In this document: positions 18,453-27,738 of the stretch, piece after piece
Layout: the number at the start of each line of letters is the position of its first letter
How positions within the stretch are numbered: the stretch's first letter is position 1
Assembly: GCA_025056565.1 (NCBI GenBank)
Contig: JANWWA010000001.1
Location: forward strand, 93,966-157,965
Reading direction: 5' to 3'
Source of the DNA: Chloroherpetonaceae bacterium
GTDB lineage: Bacteria; Bacteroidota; Chlorobiia; Chlorobiales; Thermochlorobacteraceae
DNA length: 64,000 nucleotides
The notes under the pieces: generated by a model
The model's input: the letters and a program-made list of their open reading frames with translations, nothing else
Databases searched by the model: none
What the model was told of the DNA's origin: nothing
Translations under genes and position numbers: made by a program

Positions 18453-18573
18453 TGTGCAGCCTGAATCAATGAGCGAGATAAAGTGTAGTAACAGGAAGAT
18501 AAACAAGTTTAGGTAAGGCGCAAATCGGCTATGCGCCGCATGTTCTGTTCTTCGCTTCCTTGCTACAGTGTGC

Positions 18574-20160
18574 TTACACCGTTTGCGCCAAGTATGCAGG
18601 CAGCCAGACAGAGAAGGTTGTGCCTTCTTTTGGAATAGAGTTGCAGATGATTACCCCACGATGGCTTTTTACGACGCCCTGTGCCATAGACAGCCCTAAG
18701 CCTGCACGGGGCATTTCTTTTGTGCTGAAAAAGGGTTCAAAAATTTTGCTTTGATGTTCTGCTGCAATTCCAATGCCATTATCGCTGATTGCTAAGCACA
18801 CAAAAGGATTATTGTCTGGCAATACGAAGCTGTGCGCTTCTTTTTCGCTTAGTCGGCTCGAGAAAGTAGAGAGTTGAATTTTACCACGAAAACCGCTTTG
18901 TTTGGTAGCTTTTTCTTCAATTGCTTCCAGAGCATTCAGAAAGAGATTTAGAATTACTTGCTTGAGCTGCACTCTATCGCCTTGCACTGCAGGCAAGTTC
19001 GCTGAGAAGGCACATTCTATCACGACTCGATCGCTCTGCACTGTTTCGCTCATCTCGTCCAAGACCTCTTTGGCTAGTGCGTTCAGGTTCACCGGCTCAA
19101 TATGTAATCGCCCTTGACCTGTGTAGCCTACAAGCTGGCTTGTGAGCATCGCTGCACGCATTGCACTTTCCTCAATGCGGCGCAGCCGAGTTTGCACGTT
19201 GCTCTGCGAGGATTTTTCAATTTCCATCTGCAAGAGACTGAGGTTGCCTAAAATTGCAGCCAGAATGTTGTTATAGTTATGCGCCATTCCGCTGGCAATT
19301 TTCCTGAGCGCATCTTCCCGCTGTTCCTGTATGAGTTTCTGCAACACATATTCTGCCTCAATTTGGCGTGCCCCTTTCAGTGTTAGGTCATAGAAGACCA
19401 TCACGGCGCCGACCACTTCTCCTTCTCTGCTATAAATCGGTGCGGCACTATCGACGATAGGGGTTTCAGCCCCATTGCGACTAACTAGGCGCGTTTTAGG
19501 TGGCACTTGCACCGTTCGCTTTTCTCGAAGCGCTGTAATCAGGGGCGGCTCAATACGCTGGTGCGACCGCTCCTCGACCAACTTCATCACTTCATCTACT
19601 GGGCGATAGAAGGCATCGCTTCGTTTCCAACCTGTCAGCCGCTCCGCTTCATCGTTCATAATTTGAACGCAGGCTTGCTTGTCGACAGCCACCAACCCTT
19701 CTGGAATGCTCATCAAAGTATCTTCTAACAAATCCCGTTTGCGATATACTTGCACCTCGCTCTGGAAACGCATCATTGCAATTTCCAGCGCCGCACAGAG
19801 CTCTGCATCTTTGAATGGTTTGAGGATAAACCCATATGGGGAGACCGCCTGCACGCGTCGGAGCGTGTCATCGTCCGCATGCGCAGTCAGAAACACCACA
19901 GGCGCTGTTTTTTCAGCTAAAATTTTTTCTGCGACCATCACCCCATCCATTTTACCCTTGATGGTAATGTCCATCAGCACCACATCGGGCTTGCTCTGGG
20001 CGTATTTTTCCAGTGCCGCTTCTGCGCTGGCCGCAATACCCGCTACATCGTAGCCACGCGACGCCAACAGCTCAGAGAGATGCATTGCGACAATCGCCTC
20101 ATCTTCCACAATAAGCACTTTCTTCTTAGCTGGCGTTATGCTTGACGCGGACTGGGTCAT
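18574..20160 (-). CDS. Receiver-PAS-histidine kinase hybrid
   Basis: A 528-residue cytoplasmic sensor kinase with the domain order receiver, PAS, HisKA, HATPase. The receiver (13-130) has Glu19/Asp20, acceptor Asp64, Thr92 and Lys114. The PAS domain (about 143-262) follows a coiled coil. The H-box is SGMAHNYNNILAA with His294. The ATPase part has the N-box NLFLNALEAI, G1 SDNGIGI and G2 AGLGLSMAQG, so it should be active. N-terminal receivers of this kind often gate the kinase. It is the closest candidate partner for the kinase-dead hybrid at 14139-15803, whose core clearly descends from the same type of domain. Confidence 0.9.
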   Translation of the reverse strand: MTQSASSITPAKKKVLIVEDEAIVAMHLSELLASRGYDVAGIAASAEAALEKYAQSKPDVVLMDITIKGKMDGVMVAEKILAEKTAPVVFLTAHADDDTLRRVQAVSPYGFILKPFKDAELCAALEIAMMRFQSEVQVYRKRDLLEDTLMSIPEGLVAVDKQACVQIMNDEAERLTGWKRSDAFYRPVDEVMKLVEERSHQRIEPPLITALREKRTVQVPPKTRLVSRNGAETPIVDSAAPIYSREGEVVGAVMVFYDLTLKGARQIEAEYVLQKLIQEQREDALRKIASGMAHNYNNILAAILGNLSLLQMEIEKSSQSNVQTRLRRIEESAMRAAMLTSQLVGYTGQGRLHIEPVNLNALAKEVLDEMSETVQSDRVVIECAFSANLPAVQGDRVQLKQVILNLFLNALEAIEEKATKQSGFRGKIQLSTFSSRLSEKEAHSFVLPDNNPFVCLAISDNGIGIAAEHQSKIFEPFFSTKEMPRAGLGLSMAQGVVKSHRGVIICNSIPKEGTTFSVWLPAYLAQTV

Positions 20161-20210
20161 TGAATTTGCGCAAAGTTTAGTGTTTCATACAGCTTGTCGG
20201 GGGTGCCGCA

Positions 20211-22694
20211 CTACGGGCTGTCGTCCCTGAAGGAAATACGGAAAACCGCGCCATTTTCAGTGCGCGCCTCAACTGTGCCGTGCAGTTGCTCCGTCAGCAT
20301 TTTAACTAGCCGCAGCCCTAAGGTTTTAGGCGACTCAATCGGGTTTGCAACTGGAAAGCCTATGCCATTATCACGCACCTCCAAACACACCTCTTTCTCT
20401 GCATTTTTGGCAGCGAAGATAGTAATCTTTTTCTCTCCGCCACTGGGCGCTACGCCATCTGGAAACGCATACTTGAGACTATTGGTCACCAACTCGCTCA
20501 CAATTAGCCCTGCTGGCACGGCTGCGTGGATACTGACCGAGAGATTCTCTGAACTGGTTTTGACCTCAATAAGAGATGAAGACACTGTGTAAGAGTCTGA
20601 TAGCATTCCCACTAAGCTGTGGAGATACTCTGCAAAGTTAATCTCCGCAAAGTCTTTGGTCTGGTAGAGTTGCTCGTGAATAAGTGCCATAGATTTGATG
20701 CGGTTCTGGCTCTCACGAAAAATCTCCCTTGCTCGCTCATCAGTTAATTTTAGCGATTGCAGGTATAGCAAGCTGGAGACCACCTGCAAATTGTTTTTGA
20801 CGCGGTGGTGAATTTCTTTGAGCAAAATTTCCTTTTCTGCCAGTGATTTTGCTAGCGACAGTTCAGCACGTTTATGCTCTGTTACATCTTGCAAGATGAT
20901 GAGCCAGCAGCTCTGCACGCCTAACTCAATTGCTTGGGCTGCTGCCAAAACGCTGCGCACTTCACCAGTTTGCGAAATTAGTTCGGTCTCCATGCCAGTC
21001 AGAGCATTTGAGTTGGTCTTGTGCGCAAGTGCTTCGCTTAGCTCTTTTTTAGACAGTTGCAAGCCGACTTGCTCAATGGTGCGTCCAATCGCATCTTCAT
21101 AAGAAATTCCTGATAAGTTCTCGAAAGCAGTATTCGCATTGAGGATTTTGCCGTCTTCAGCACTGCAGAGCAGGATCGCCGCTGGGCTGAGGTGGAAAAT
21201 TGTCCAGAAATAGTCTTCGCTTTGCTGCAGCGTCTGTTCCACACGCTTTCGTGCCGCAATTTCTTCCTGCAGTTTTCGGCTTAGCTCAATTAGGTCGCGT
21301 GTGCGCTCAATAACACGTGCTTCAAAGTCTTCCTTAGCGCGCTGCAGTTCTTTTTCTACCTGCACCCGCTCTGTGATGTCTCGCAAATTGACGATGATGG
21401 CGCAAATCGCATTGTCGTGCAAAAGATTATTTGCGACCAATTCGATATACCGCCACTCGCCGCTTTTGTGCTGCATTCGTAGCCGCATGGGCGGCATGTC
21501 TCCAGTCTTGTGAATGCTCTGCAGAAACTCCGCTTGCATTGCTTCCCTGTCACTGGTATGCACCAGCTCAAAAAGCGAATGCCCCAGCAATTCCTCGCTG
21601 CTGTAACCCAAAGCCCGCTCAGCCACTGATGACTCATAGAGAATGTGCGCCTGACTGTCAAGCAGCATTATCATATCGCTGGAGTGCTCAATCATTTTTC
21701 GGAAGCGTTGCTCTCGCTGCGCCAAAGCCTCAATCCAGAACTGGCGCTCCTCGTTTTCTTTGGCAAGCGCCACAAACAATTCGTTTTGCTCTGCCAATTC
21801 TCGTCTTAGCCCCTCAGCCCGCTCGATTTCATTGCTAAGCACCAGCTCCATTTCTGAGCATCTTGTTTCCAGTTTCTTGCACTTCTGCTCCAGCACATCT
21901 AAGGCGTCGTTCAACTTCTTGATGTTTTGATGTTCTTGTACATACCGCTGCTCCAAATCCAGCCACCTGAAGGCTTGATAGAGTGCTGCATCTAAGCGTT
22001 TTTCTGTCAAATTCTCTATCAGTGCATATCCTAATGCACCTTGCCGTAGATATTCAATTGCTTGGGTTTCCGTGTTTTCACTAGCAAGTAAAAAGAGTGG
22101 CAAGTCTGAAACCATTACGCTGGAAAAGGGGGTTAGCTCATTTAATGCTACAATTAGCAGATCAGGTGTGGCCGGTGCATTAGACATTCCTCGCAATAGC
22201 GGCAGGAGTACCATGTCACGACGCTTCTGCAACATTTTTTCAATTCGCAGACGCAGCGACAACGGCTCTATGAGCAACGCCACCTTACGCTTTGCCACAA
22301 CTTCGCTTGACTGAGTCGCCTGCAGCCCGCTACATAGCGAACGCATAAATTCTGCTACTTTCTGCGCCTCACCTTTTTCAAAGAAAGCGGTTGCTCCCGC
22401 ATCTAAACACAACTGTGCTGCCTGCCCTCGTCTCTCGCCGACTATCACAAATGGTATATCTTCTGCGACCTGATGAACCAGTTGCAAAGCTGATACACCG
22501 TCCAACTCAGGGAAAAGACACCAGTTCAGCACTACATCGGGTCGTTCTTCTTGCAAGGCACGCAGCAGAGCTTCACGCGTGCGCACTTCCCTTGCACGAA
22601 CTGGCAACCCTGCTGCTTGCCAGACTTGTGCAAGACTATGCGTCTCTTCTGCTGAGGTATTGACGACCAGTATGCGTAGCTCTCGCCCATTCAT
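20211..22694 (-). CDS. HisKA_2-type sensor kinase with two N-terminal pseudo-receivers and two PAS domains
   Basis: 827 residues from the ATG at 22694, which has GGAGGG 5 bases upstream; an in-frame GTG at 22706 is less likely. Residues about 6-125 fold like a receiver but the acceptor Asp is Trp58 (PDVVLNWCLFPELDG) and the acidic pocket is lost. A second receiver-like unit (about 135-245) also lacks the acceptor (PDLLIVALNEL). A coiled coil (about 255-330) leads to PAS1 (about 332-450) and PAS2 (about 493-615), then a HisKA_2 core with His630 in EIHHRVKNN, N-box SELVTNSLKYAF and G1 RDNGIGF. The kinase should be active. The pseudo-receivers may only mediate contacts. Confidence 0.87.
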   Translation of the reverse strand: MNGRELRILVVNTSAEETHSLAQVWQAAGLPVRAREVRTREALLRALQEERPDVVLNWCLFPELDGVSALQLVHQVAEDIPFVIVGERRGQAAQLCLDAGATAFFEKGEAQKVAEFMRSLCSGLQATQSSEVVAKRKVALLIEPLSLRLRIEKMLQKRRDMVLLPLLRGMSNAPATPDLLIVALNELTPFSSVMVSDLPLFLLASENTETQAIEYLRQGALGYALIENLTEKRLDAALYQAFRWLDLEQRYVQEHQNIKKLNDALDVLEQKCKKLETRCSEMELVLSNEIERAEGLRRELAEQNELFVALAKENEERQFWIEALAQREQRFRKMIEHSSDMIMLLDSQAHILYESSVAERALGYSSEELLGHSLFELVHTSDREAMQAEFLQSIHKTGDMPPMRLRMQHKSGEWRYIELVANNLLHDNAICAIIVNLRDITERVQVEKELQRAKEDFEARVIERTRDLIELSRKLQEEIAARKRVEQTLQQSEDYFWTIFHLSPAAILLCSAEDGKILNANTAFENLSGISYEDAIGRTIEQVGLQLSKKELSEALAHKTNSNALTGMETELISQTGEVRSVLAAAQAIELGVQSCWLIILQDVTEHKRAELSLAKSLAEKEILLKEIHHRVKNNLQVVSSLLYLQSLKLTDERAREIFRESQNRIKSMALIHEQLYQTKDFAEINFAEYLHSLVGMLSDSYTVSSSLIEVKTSSENLSVSIHAAVPAGLIVSELVTNSLKYAFPDGVAPSGGEKKITIFAAKNAEKEVCLEVRDNGIGFPVANPIESPKTLGLRLVKMLTEQLHGTVEARTENGAVFRISFRDDSP

Positions 22695-22878
22695 TTCGCC
22701 CTCCACCAGCGAAGATAAGACTTACTCCGCAAAAAGACGGTTGCCTGCAGCCTTTCTTTTCAAGACCAAGTCCGTTCCTTTCTAGCTTTCAGTCTCTTTA
22801 TCCAACACTTGCTGCTATCACCTGTGAAACCCTCAGGCTCAGCGCCCCAATGTCGCAGAGGAGTGTCGTAGCACCGTA

Positions 22879-24348
22879 TCAAGGAATTTCAATGACGGGT
22901 GAGAGTGCGCTTTCGTTACCGAATCGGTCAATTGTCGTGAGGAAGAACTTTTGTCCAGATGATACTGAGAAAGTCGTCGTAGTGCGCGAAAGGTGCTGCT
23001 GCAGCAGCGTCAAGCGTGTGCCTTGCAGGGCATAGAGGTTATACCAACGTGCCTCAGGCTGATGATGCCAAGTGAGCGTGATGGTGCTGCCTTGCCATTT
23101 CACTTCAATACCCTGTGGCGAACTTGGCTTCACTGCGCATTTCCATTGCATAGCTGGCAGACGCGCAAATTCTTCAAAGGCCGCAATCCCTGCCGTTGCG
23201 CTGTATGGGTAGAAAATAATGCCATCTGCACCTGCACGACGCGCCAGCAAAAGTTGTCTGTGCCACTCTTTTTTCACTGCCGGCTTATAGACACCAATGC
23301 CAATGTAGAGATGACGAAAGTGCTTGTTGCTGCACCAGTCTTCGACCAGCGCAGCAAAATCAGGGTTGAACTGACGCAGGCGTGCCTCCTCTTCAGTAGT
23401 GCGACCAATGTGAAAGTAGAGCTGCGGTGCAAGATAGTCGCACACTTTTCGGCGTGTCCACTCCCGCGCATCTTGATACAGCGCATAGCCTTCTAACACA
23501 GGCTCACTATCTAAGCGGCGATAGACGCCCACTGGCGTTACACCAAACTTGAGGTAGGGCTTCAGCCGCATCAGGCTATCATAGACCATTTCCACAAACC
23601 GTGTAATCACCTCACGCCGCCAGTCAGCTCGTGATAAGCCACGTGGGTTATAGCGCGCAAATTCTGCGCTATCTGGAAAGTCTACGGTTGGGTATCGCAA
23701 ATAGTCATCAAGTTGAATGCCGTCAATGTCATAGCGGCGTGCAAAGTCCAAGATCAGCTGAAGCAAATGCGCCTGCACTTCTGGCTTTGCTGGATTTAGA
23801 AAGGCTGTAGGTTCATCAGGATTTGCATGCGCACGTGCATCAATCCACTCAGGGTAACGCTCCCACAGCGACGGCACGCCCACTGATTTTTTCGTCGTGT
23901 TTTTGCCACGCAAAATCATCGTATTAAACCACGCATGGAACTCCAGTCCATACTTGCGGGCAAGGTCTATAGCGTATTGCACAATGTCGTAAGCAGGTGC
24001 CTTTCCATAGACACCTGTGAAGTATTCGTGGTAAGGCTCCAGCGGGGTCTCAAACGCCACATCTGCGCGAATGCGCACTTGAAAGAAGACTGCATTAAAT
24101 CTCCGAGCTTTGAGGTCTTGAAACATTGAATCAAGTTGCCTTTGCTGCTCTTCGGGGCGGGTGCTTTTTGGAAAGTCAATGCCAAATGCGGTCGCAATCC
24201 AGACGCCACGCAGTTCCGCTGGAGGCATCTCAACGTTTGGGGCAATATCTTGCGCCGCAAGCTGACGCACCAGCACTGTGCATAGCCCGACCCACGCCAA
24301 TCCTCGCTGCAGAAGGTTACGGCATTTCATCGCATTGCAGCTTGCCAT
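22879..24348 (-). CDS. Glycoside hydrolase-like GHL10 (DUF187) exported protein
   Basis: A 489-residue protein with an N-terminal signal peptide (LLQRGLAWVGLCTVLVRQLAAQ) and a GHL10 TIM-barrel domain (about 40-400). Characteristic segments are ELRGVWIATAFGIDFP, FNAVFFQVRIRADVAFE, FHAWFNTMIL and YDIDGIQLDDYLRYP, where Asp residues sit at the usual catalytic strand. A fibronectin-type domain (about 405-489) ends the protein. GHL10 members (YngK-like) are thought to act on peptidoglycan or other glycans in the envelope, but activity is poorly defined. The start overlaps the end of the upstream gene by up to 32 bp. An ATG at 24330 gives a more typical signal peptide. Confidence 0.85.
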   Translation of the reverse strand: MASCNAMKCRNLLQRGLAWVGLCTVLVRQLAAQDIAPNVEMPPAELRGVWIATAFGIDFPKSTRPEEQQRQLDSMFQDLKARRFNAVFFQVRIRADVAFETPLEPYHEYFTGVYGKAPAYDIVQYAIDLARKYGLEFHAWFNTMILRGKNTTKKSVGVPSLWERYPEWIDARAHANPDEPTAFLNPAKPEVQAHLLQLILDFARRYDIDGIQLDDYLRYPTVDFPDSAEFARYNPRGLSRADWRREVITRFVEMVYDSLMRLKPYLKFGVTPVGVYRRLDSEPVLEGYALYQDAREWTRRKVCDYLAPQLYFHIGRTTEEEARLRQFNPDFAALVEDWCSNKHFRHLYIGIGVYKPAVKKEWHRQLLLARRAGADGIIFYPYSATAGIAAFEEFARLPAMQWKCAVKPSSPQGIEVKWQGSTITLTWHHQPEARWYNLYALQGTRLTLLQQHLSRTTTTFSVSSGQKFFLTTIDRFGNESALSPVIEIP

Positions 24349-24889
24349 TGTGCGTCCAATGAAGTTTGCGCGTCAGCCGATGATTTCTTCGTCGCTCATA
24401 CTCGCCTTCCCCACTGCGATAGAGCTCAAGCTGCTCAACGGTTAGCGTATCGGCTTGCCACTCACGCAAGGTGTAGAGTGAGGCACGCTCGCGAATTATC
24501 CACTCAAATATGGCTCTGGCTTGCGCAAAGAGTGTGTCAGCATACCACAGCACTTTGCCACGTGCCCCATCTTTTGAAACCAGCACCTCAAAGGCCGCCG
24601 CACCCAGCGCATTCGGTCGGCTGAACCGTCCTCTTCCTCCGACCCAACCTTTTTCAATGCCTGAGTAGAGCACTGTCTTTTCAGCCTTTTGCACTTGCCA
24701 GATACCTGTGGTGCGAATCAAGGTGGATAGCTGAAACAAGTACGCCGCAATGGCGTTAATACGGGCTGTTTCAGGGTGAGAGTTTGGAAGCGCCGCAACT
24801 GTTACTAAATTTGGGTGCTGAGCCGCTCTGAGCAAGCGCTCCGAAATCTCATCTTGCACGCACATTAGCATCACAATGAGGGCTAGCAT
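24317..24889 (-). CDS. Uncharacterised small exported protein
   Basis: I do not recognise this 190-residue protein. The ATG at 24889 is preferred to one at 25003 because the longer form would run into the divergent amidase gene, while MLALIVMLMCVQDEISERLL looks like a short export signal. The mature part is helical with a lysozyme-like feel (AAQHPNLVTVAALPNSHPETARINAIAAYLF then GWVGGRGRFSRPNALGAAAFEVL), but no catalytic motif can be assigned with confidence. The 3' end overlaps the GHL10 gene, so the two are coupled, and the amidase gene diverges from it. This setting suggests a cell-wall role, which is only inference. Confidence 0.6.
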   Translation of the reverse strand: MLALIVMLMCVQDEISERLLRAAQHPNLVTVAALPNSHPETARINAIAAYLFQLSTLIRTTGIWQVQKAEKTVLYSGIEKGWVGGRGRFSRPNALGAAAFEVLVSKDGARGKVLWYADTLFAQARAIFEWIIRERASLYTLREWQADTLTVEQLELYRSGEGEYERRRNHRLTRKLHWTHNGKLQCDEMP

Positions 24890-24933
24890 CTCTATACTTT
24901 GGATTAGAATTTCTTGACCGAATTCTTTTGACA

Positions 24934-26580
24934 ATGAAACGGCCTGCCCTCTTTGGTCTGATGTGGCTGCTCGTGTGCTGGCGCGCCGCAGTTGCGCAGC
25001 CAATCCTCACGCTGGATATGACCCTGCCTGACGGACGCTCTGTCATAGACAAAGTGCCTTTAGAGGTCATTCAGAACACGGAAATGGTTGCTGTAGCCGA
25101 CTTGTGCTACGCACTTCGCTACCCCTTTTCAGAGACTGCTTTTACACTTACCGTTGCCACGCCAAGAGGCGATTCTTGTCTGCTGCGGCAAAGCAACCAT
25201 TTTATGTTAGTCTGGCGGAATCCAGATACCAAAGAAGCCATGCAGTTACCCGCTGCACCGCTGTTGCAGGCTGGCAAACACTTTTTGCCTCCCAAGCACA
25301 TTGGTAAGTGGCTCACACTGTGGCTTGGCGCTGCCGCCAGTTATGACCCAACTGCAAAGAAACTTACGCTTGTCTTCCGACCTACGCAAGCCGACAGCGC
25401 CGCAAAGCCGATTGCAACTGCTGCTGCCACAAACACCGATACGGCTGCACTACCTAAGCCAGAACTGGATGAACGCTTCACAATTCCTAGCCTTAGTGTT
25501 GATGAAAAAGCGAATGGTGTGGTTGTGCGCATTTTCTCCACGCAACCTCATGTGCAGTATGAGTTCATTCCACCTGATGCAAATGGCATTGCTTATCTTA
25601 CATTTGTGAAAGCCACAGGAAACATTGCTGCGCTTACACAAAAGTTTGCCAAGACCAGCTTCCTTAAATCTATCCAAGCTATCCGCCTTCGGTCAGGTGC
25701 ACTGCAGCTTACTTTCGAGTTTAACACTGCGCGCTACAAAATCAAGTCCAGCGAGTTCGCCAGAGAGCGTGGCTCGAATCACTTTCTTCTGCTTGTGCTA
25801 CGCGATGTGAATGTCGAGGAAATTTTAGAGCATGAAAAAGTCGAGCGCATTCGTGGTGAGCTTGAGCAGGAGCGCGAAAAGTGGAAACTGGATGTGATTT
25901 GTCTTGATGCAGGGCACGGCGGCAAAGATCCCGGCGCAATCGGTCCCAGTGGCACATTTGAGAAAACGGTCGCACTCGGTATTGTGCTCAAGCTGGGCAA
26001 GCTCATTGAGAAAAATATGCCCGATGTCAAGGTCATCTACACGCGCAAAAGCGATGTTTTTGTCGAGCTTGACGAGCGTGGCCGAATTGCTAACAAAAAT
26101 GGCGCTAAGCTTTTCATCAGTGTGCACTGCAATGCTAGCTTGAACAAAAAGGCAGAAGGCACAGAAGTCTACCTACTTGGATTACACAAGACTGAAGCTG
26201 CCCTAAAAGTTGCCCAGCGCGAAAACTCCGTGATTGCCGAAGAAGCTGATTTCCAGAACCGCTACAAAGACTATACCGAAGAAAATCTGATTATGGTCAC
26301 AATGGCGCAAAGCGCCTTTATGCAGCAGTCAGAAAAACTGGCAGAATTGGTTAGCAAAAGCATTGCTCAGCGTAGTGGGCTTCAAAATAATGGGGTCAAA
26401 CAGGCAGGGTTCATGGTACTTTGGACACCCTCTATGCCCAGCATTTTGGTCGAGACAGGGTACATTACAAACGCTGAGAACGAAAAATTTCTTGCCTCTG
26501 AAGCTGGTCAACAGAAGATTGCCGAAGCGATTTACGAAGCAATTCTGAAATTCCAGTATTCCTACCATGCTGAGCGCTAA
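24934..26580 (+). CDS. N-acetylmuramoyl-L-alanine amidase (Amidase_3, AmiC-like)
   Basis: A zinc-dependent periplasmic amidase that cleaves the bond between MurNAc and L-Ala in peptidoglycan, as needed for daughter-cell separation. From the ATG at 24934 (an in-frame TTG lies 6 bp upstream) it has 548 residues: a signal peptide (1-22), an N-terminal AMIN-like beta region (about 25-295), a charged linker helix (295-318) and the catalytic domain (319-545). Zinc ligands are His328 (DAGHGG), Glu343 and His398 (SVHCNA); the catalytic Glu lies near 507 in VETGYI. The TPS/AT-rich linker at 152-175 fits an extracytoplasmic hinge. It diverges from the orphan and GHL10 genes and converges with ddl. Confidence 0.92.
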   Translation: MKRPALFGLMWLLVCWRAAVAQPILTLDMTLPDGRSVIDKVPLEVIQNTEMVAVADLCYALRYPFSETAFTLTVATPRGDSCLLRQSNHFMLVWRNPDTKEAMQLPAAPLLQAGKHFLPPKHIGKWLTLWLGAAASYDPTAKKLTLVFRPTQADSAAKPIATAAATNTDTAALPKPELDERFTIPSLSVDEKANGVVVRIFSTQPHVQYEFIPPDANGIAYLTFVKATGNIAALTQKFAKTSFLKSIQAIRLRSGALQLTFEFNTARYKIKSSEFARERGSNHFLLLVLRDVNVEEILEHEKVERIRGELEQEREKWKLDVICLDAGHGGKDPGAIGPSGTFEKTVALGIVLKLGKLIEKNMPDVKVIYTRKSDVFVELDERGRIANKNGAKLFISVHCNASLNKKAEGTEVYLLGLHKTEAALKVAQRENSVIAEEADFQNRYKDYTEENLIMVTMAQSAFMQQSEKLAELVSKSIAQRSGLQNNGVKQAGFMVLWTPSMPSILVETGYITNAENEKFLASEAGQQKIAEAIYEAILKFQYSYHAER

Positions 26581-26636
26581 GACCTCAAGTATTCATGCAA
26601 TGCACGTCCTACCCAGCGGCAGCAATTCCCTCTTTT

Positions 26637-26665
26637 TTGCATCAAAGAAATGCAATTTTGTTTTT
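26637..26665 (+). terminator. Possible terminator after the amidase gene
   Basis: TTGCAT (26637-26642) and ATGCAA (26650-26655) form a weak AT-rich hairpin followed by TTTTGTTTTT. It overlaps the last codon of the convergent ddl gene. The stem is short, so confidence is low. Confidence 0.35.
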
Positions 26666-27736
26666 CTTTTTTGCTTCGTAGCGCTCAAATGCCAGTGTGA
26701 TAAGCCTATCAATAAGCTCCGGGTAGGGCACACCTGAGGCTTCAAACAACTTCGGATACATACTGATAGAGGTAAAGCCCGGAATAGAATTGATTTCATT
26801 GATGTACAGGCGGTTGGTCTTGCGCTCTAAGAAAAAATCTACGCGCGCCATTCCTTCGCAGCCTGTTGCACGAAATGCTGTTGCAGCCGCCGCACGCGCC
26901 TTTTCAGCCACACGCTTAGGCAACTCGGCTGGGATAATGAGCTGAGACCCTGACTTCACATACTTTGCCTCGTAATCATAAAACTCATTGACAGGCACAA
27001 TTTCCCCTACTACTGACACCTCCAGCGAGCGATTGCCCAACACACTCACTTCTAACTCTCTTGCATCGATACCCTGCTCGACCAAAATTTTTTCATCGTA
27101 TTCTCCTGCAAGCTGCAGTGCTTTTTGTAGCTGTGCTCGATTCTTCACCTTTGAAATACCAACTGAAGAGCCTGAGCGAGCTGGTTTGACGAACATCGGG
27201 TAACCAATTTTCTGCTCCGACTCTGCCACCACCTCTTTAAGCCGAGCTTCAAGGTCTTCTCGCCAATAAACCAAGTATTTTGCGACATTCAGTCCTGCTG
27301 CTTTGAAGCAAATCTTGGAGAACGCTTTATCCATTGTCAAGGCACTTGCTAGCACACCGCAGCCTACGAAGGGAATCTGGTGCATCTCAAAAAGTCCCTG
27401 AATTGTGCCATCTTCGCCAAATGAGCCGTGCAGCACTGGGAACGCTACATCGAACTGACTGAAATCAAACTTGAAGCCACTTTTGTCAGCTGCTGCCTCA
27501 ACTTCTGCCTCGACTTTGTGCAAAGCAGTCAAATCTTTTATGAGTTGCTCGTAGTCTGTTTCCAACACTTTTTGTGAGAGGCTTCTGCCAACCCATTTAC
27601 CGCTTTTGGTAATGTAGATAGGAGTGAGACGATACTTTTTCGGGTCAATTGCTTTGGCAACTGAACGCGCCGAGATAATGGAAATTTCGTGTTCGGCAGA
27701 GCGTCCGCCGAAAATCAGTGCAAGGCGTATTGACAT
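26642..27736 (-). CDS. ddl: D-alanine--D-alanine ligase
   Basis: An ATP-grasp enzyme that makes the D-Ala-D-Ala dipeptide for peptidoglycan. The 364-residue length is typical of the DdlA subgroup. Visible motifs are LIFGGRSAEHEISIISA at the N-terminus, LHGSFGEDGTIQGLFEM, FVKPARSGSSVGISKV (the ATP-binding loop), EVSVLGN, the metal-binding end of the C-terminal domain RVDFFLE and INEINSIPGFTSISMYPKLFEASG. All point to an active enzyme. It is the last gene of the skp-skp-lptC-ddl envelope operon and starts 2 bp after lptC. Confidence 0.95.
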   Translation of the reverse strand: MSIRLALIFGGRSAEHEISIISARSVAKAIDPKKYRLTPIYITKSGKWVGRSLSQKVLETDYEQLIKDLTALHKVEAEVEAAADKSGFKFDFSQFDVAFPVLHGSFGEDGTIQGLFEMHQIPFVGCGVLASALTMDKAFSKICFKAAGLNVAKYLVYWREDLEARLKEVVAESEQKIGYPMFVKPARSGSSVGISKVKNRAQLQKALQLAGEYDEKILVEQGIDARELEVSVLGNRSLEVSVVGEIVPVNEFYDYEAKYVKSGSQLIIPAELPKRVAEKARAAAATAFRATGCEGMARVDFFLERKTNRLYINEINSIPGFTSISMYPKLFEASGVPYPELIDRLITLAFERYEAKKKNKIAFL

Positions 27737-27738
27737 TC

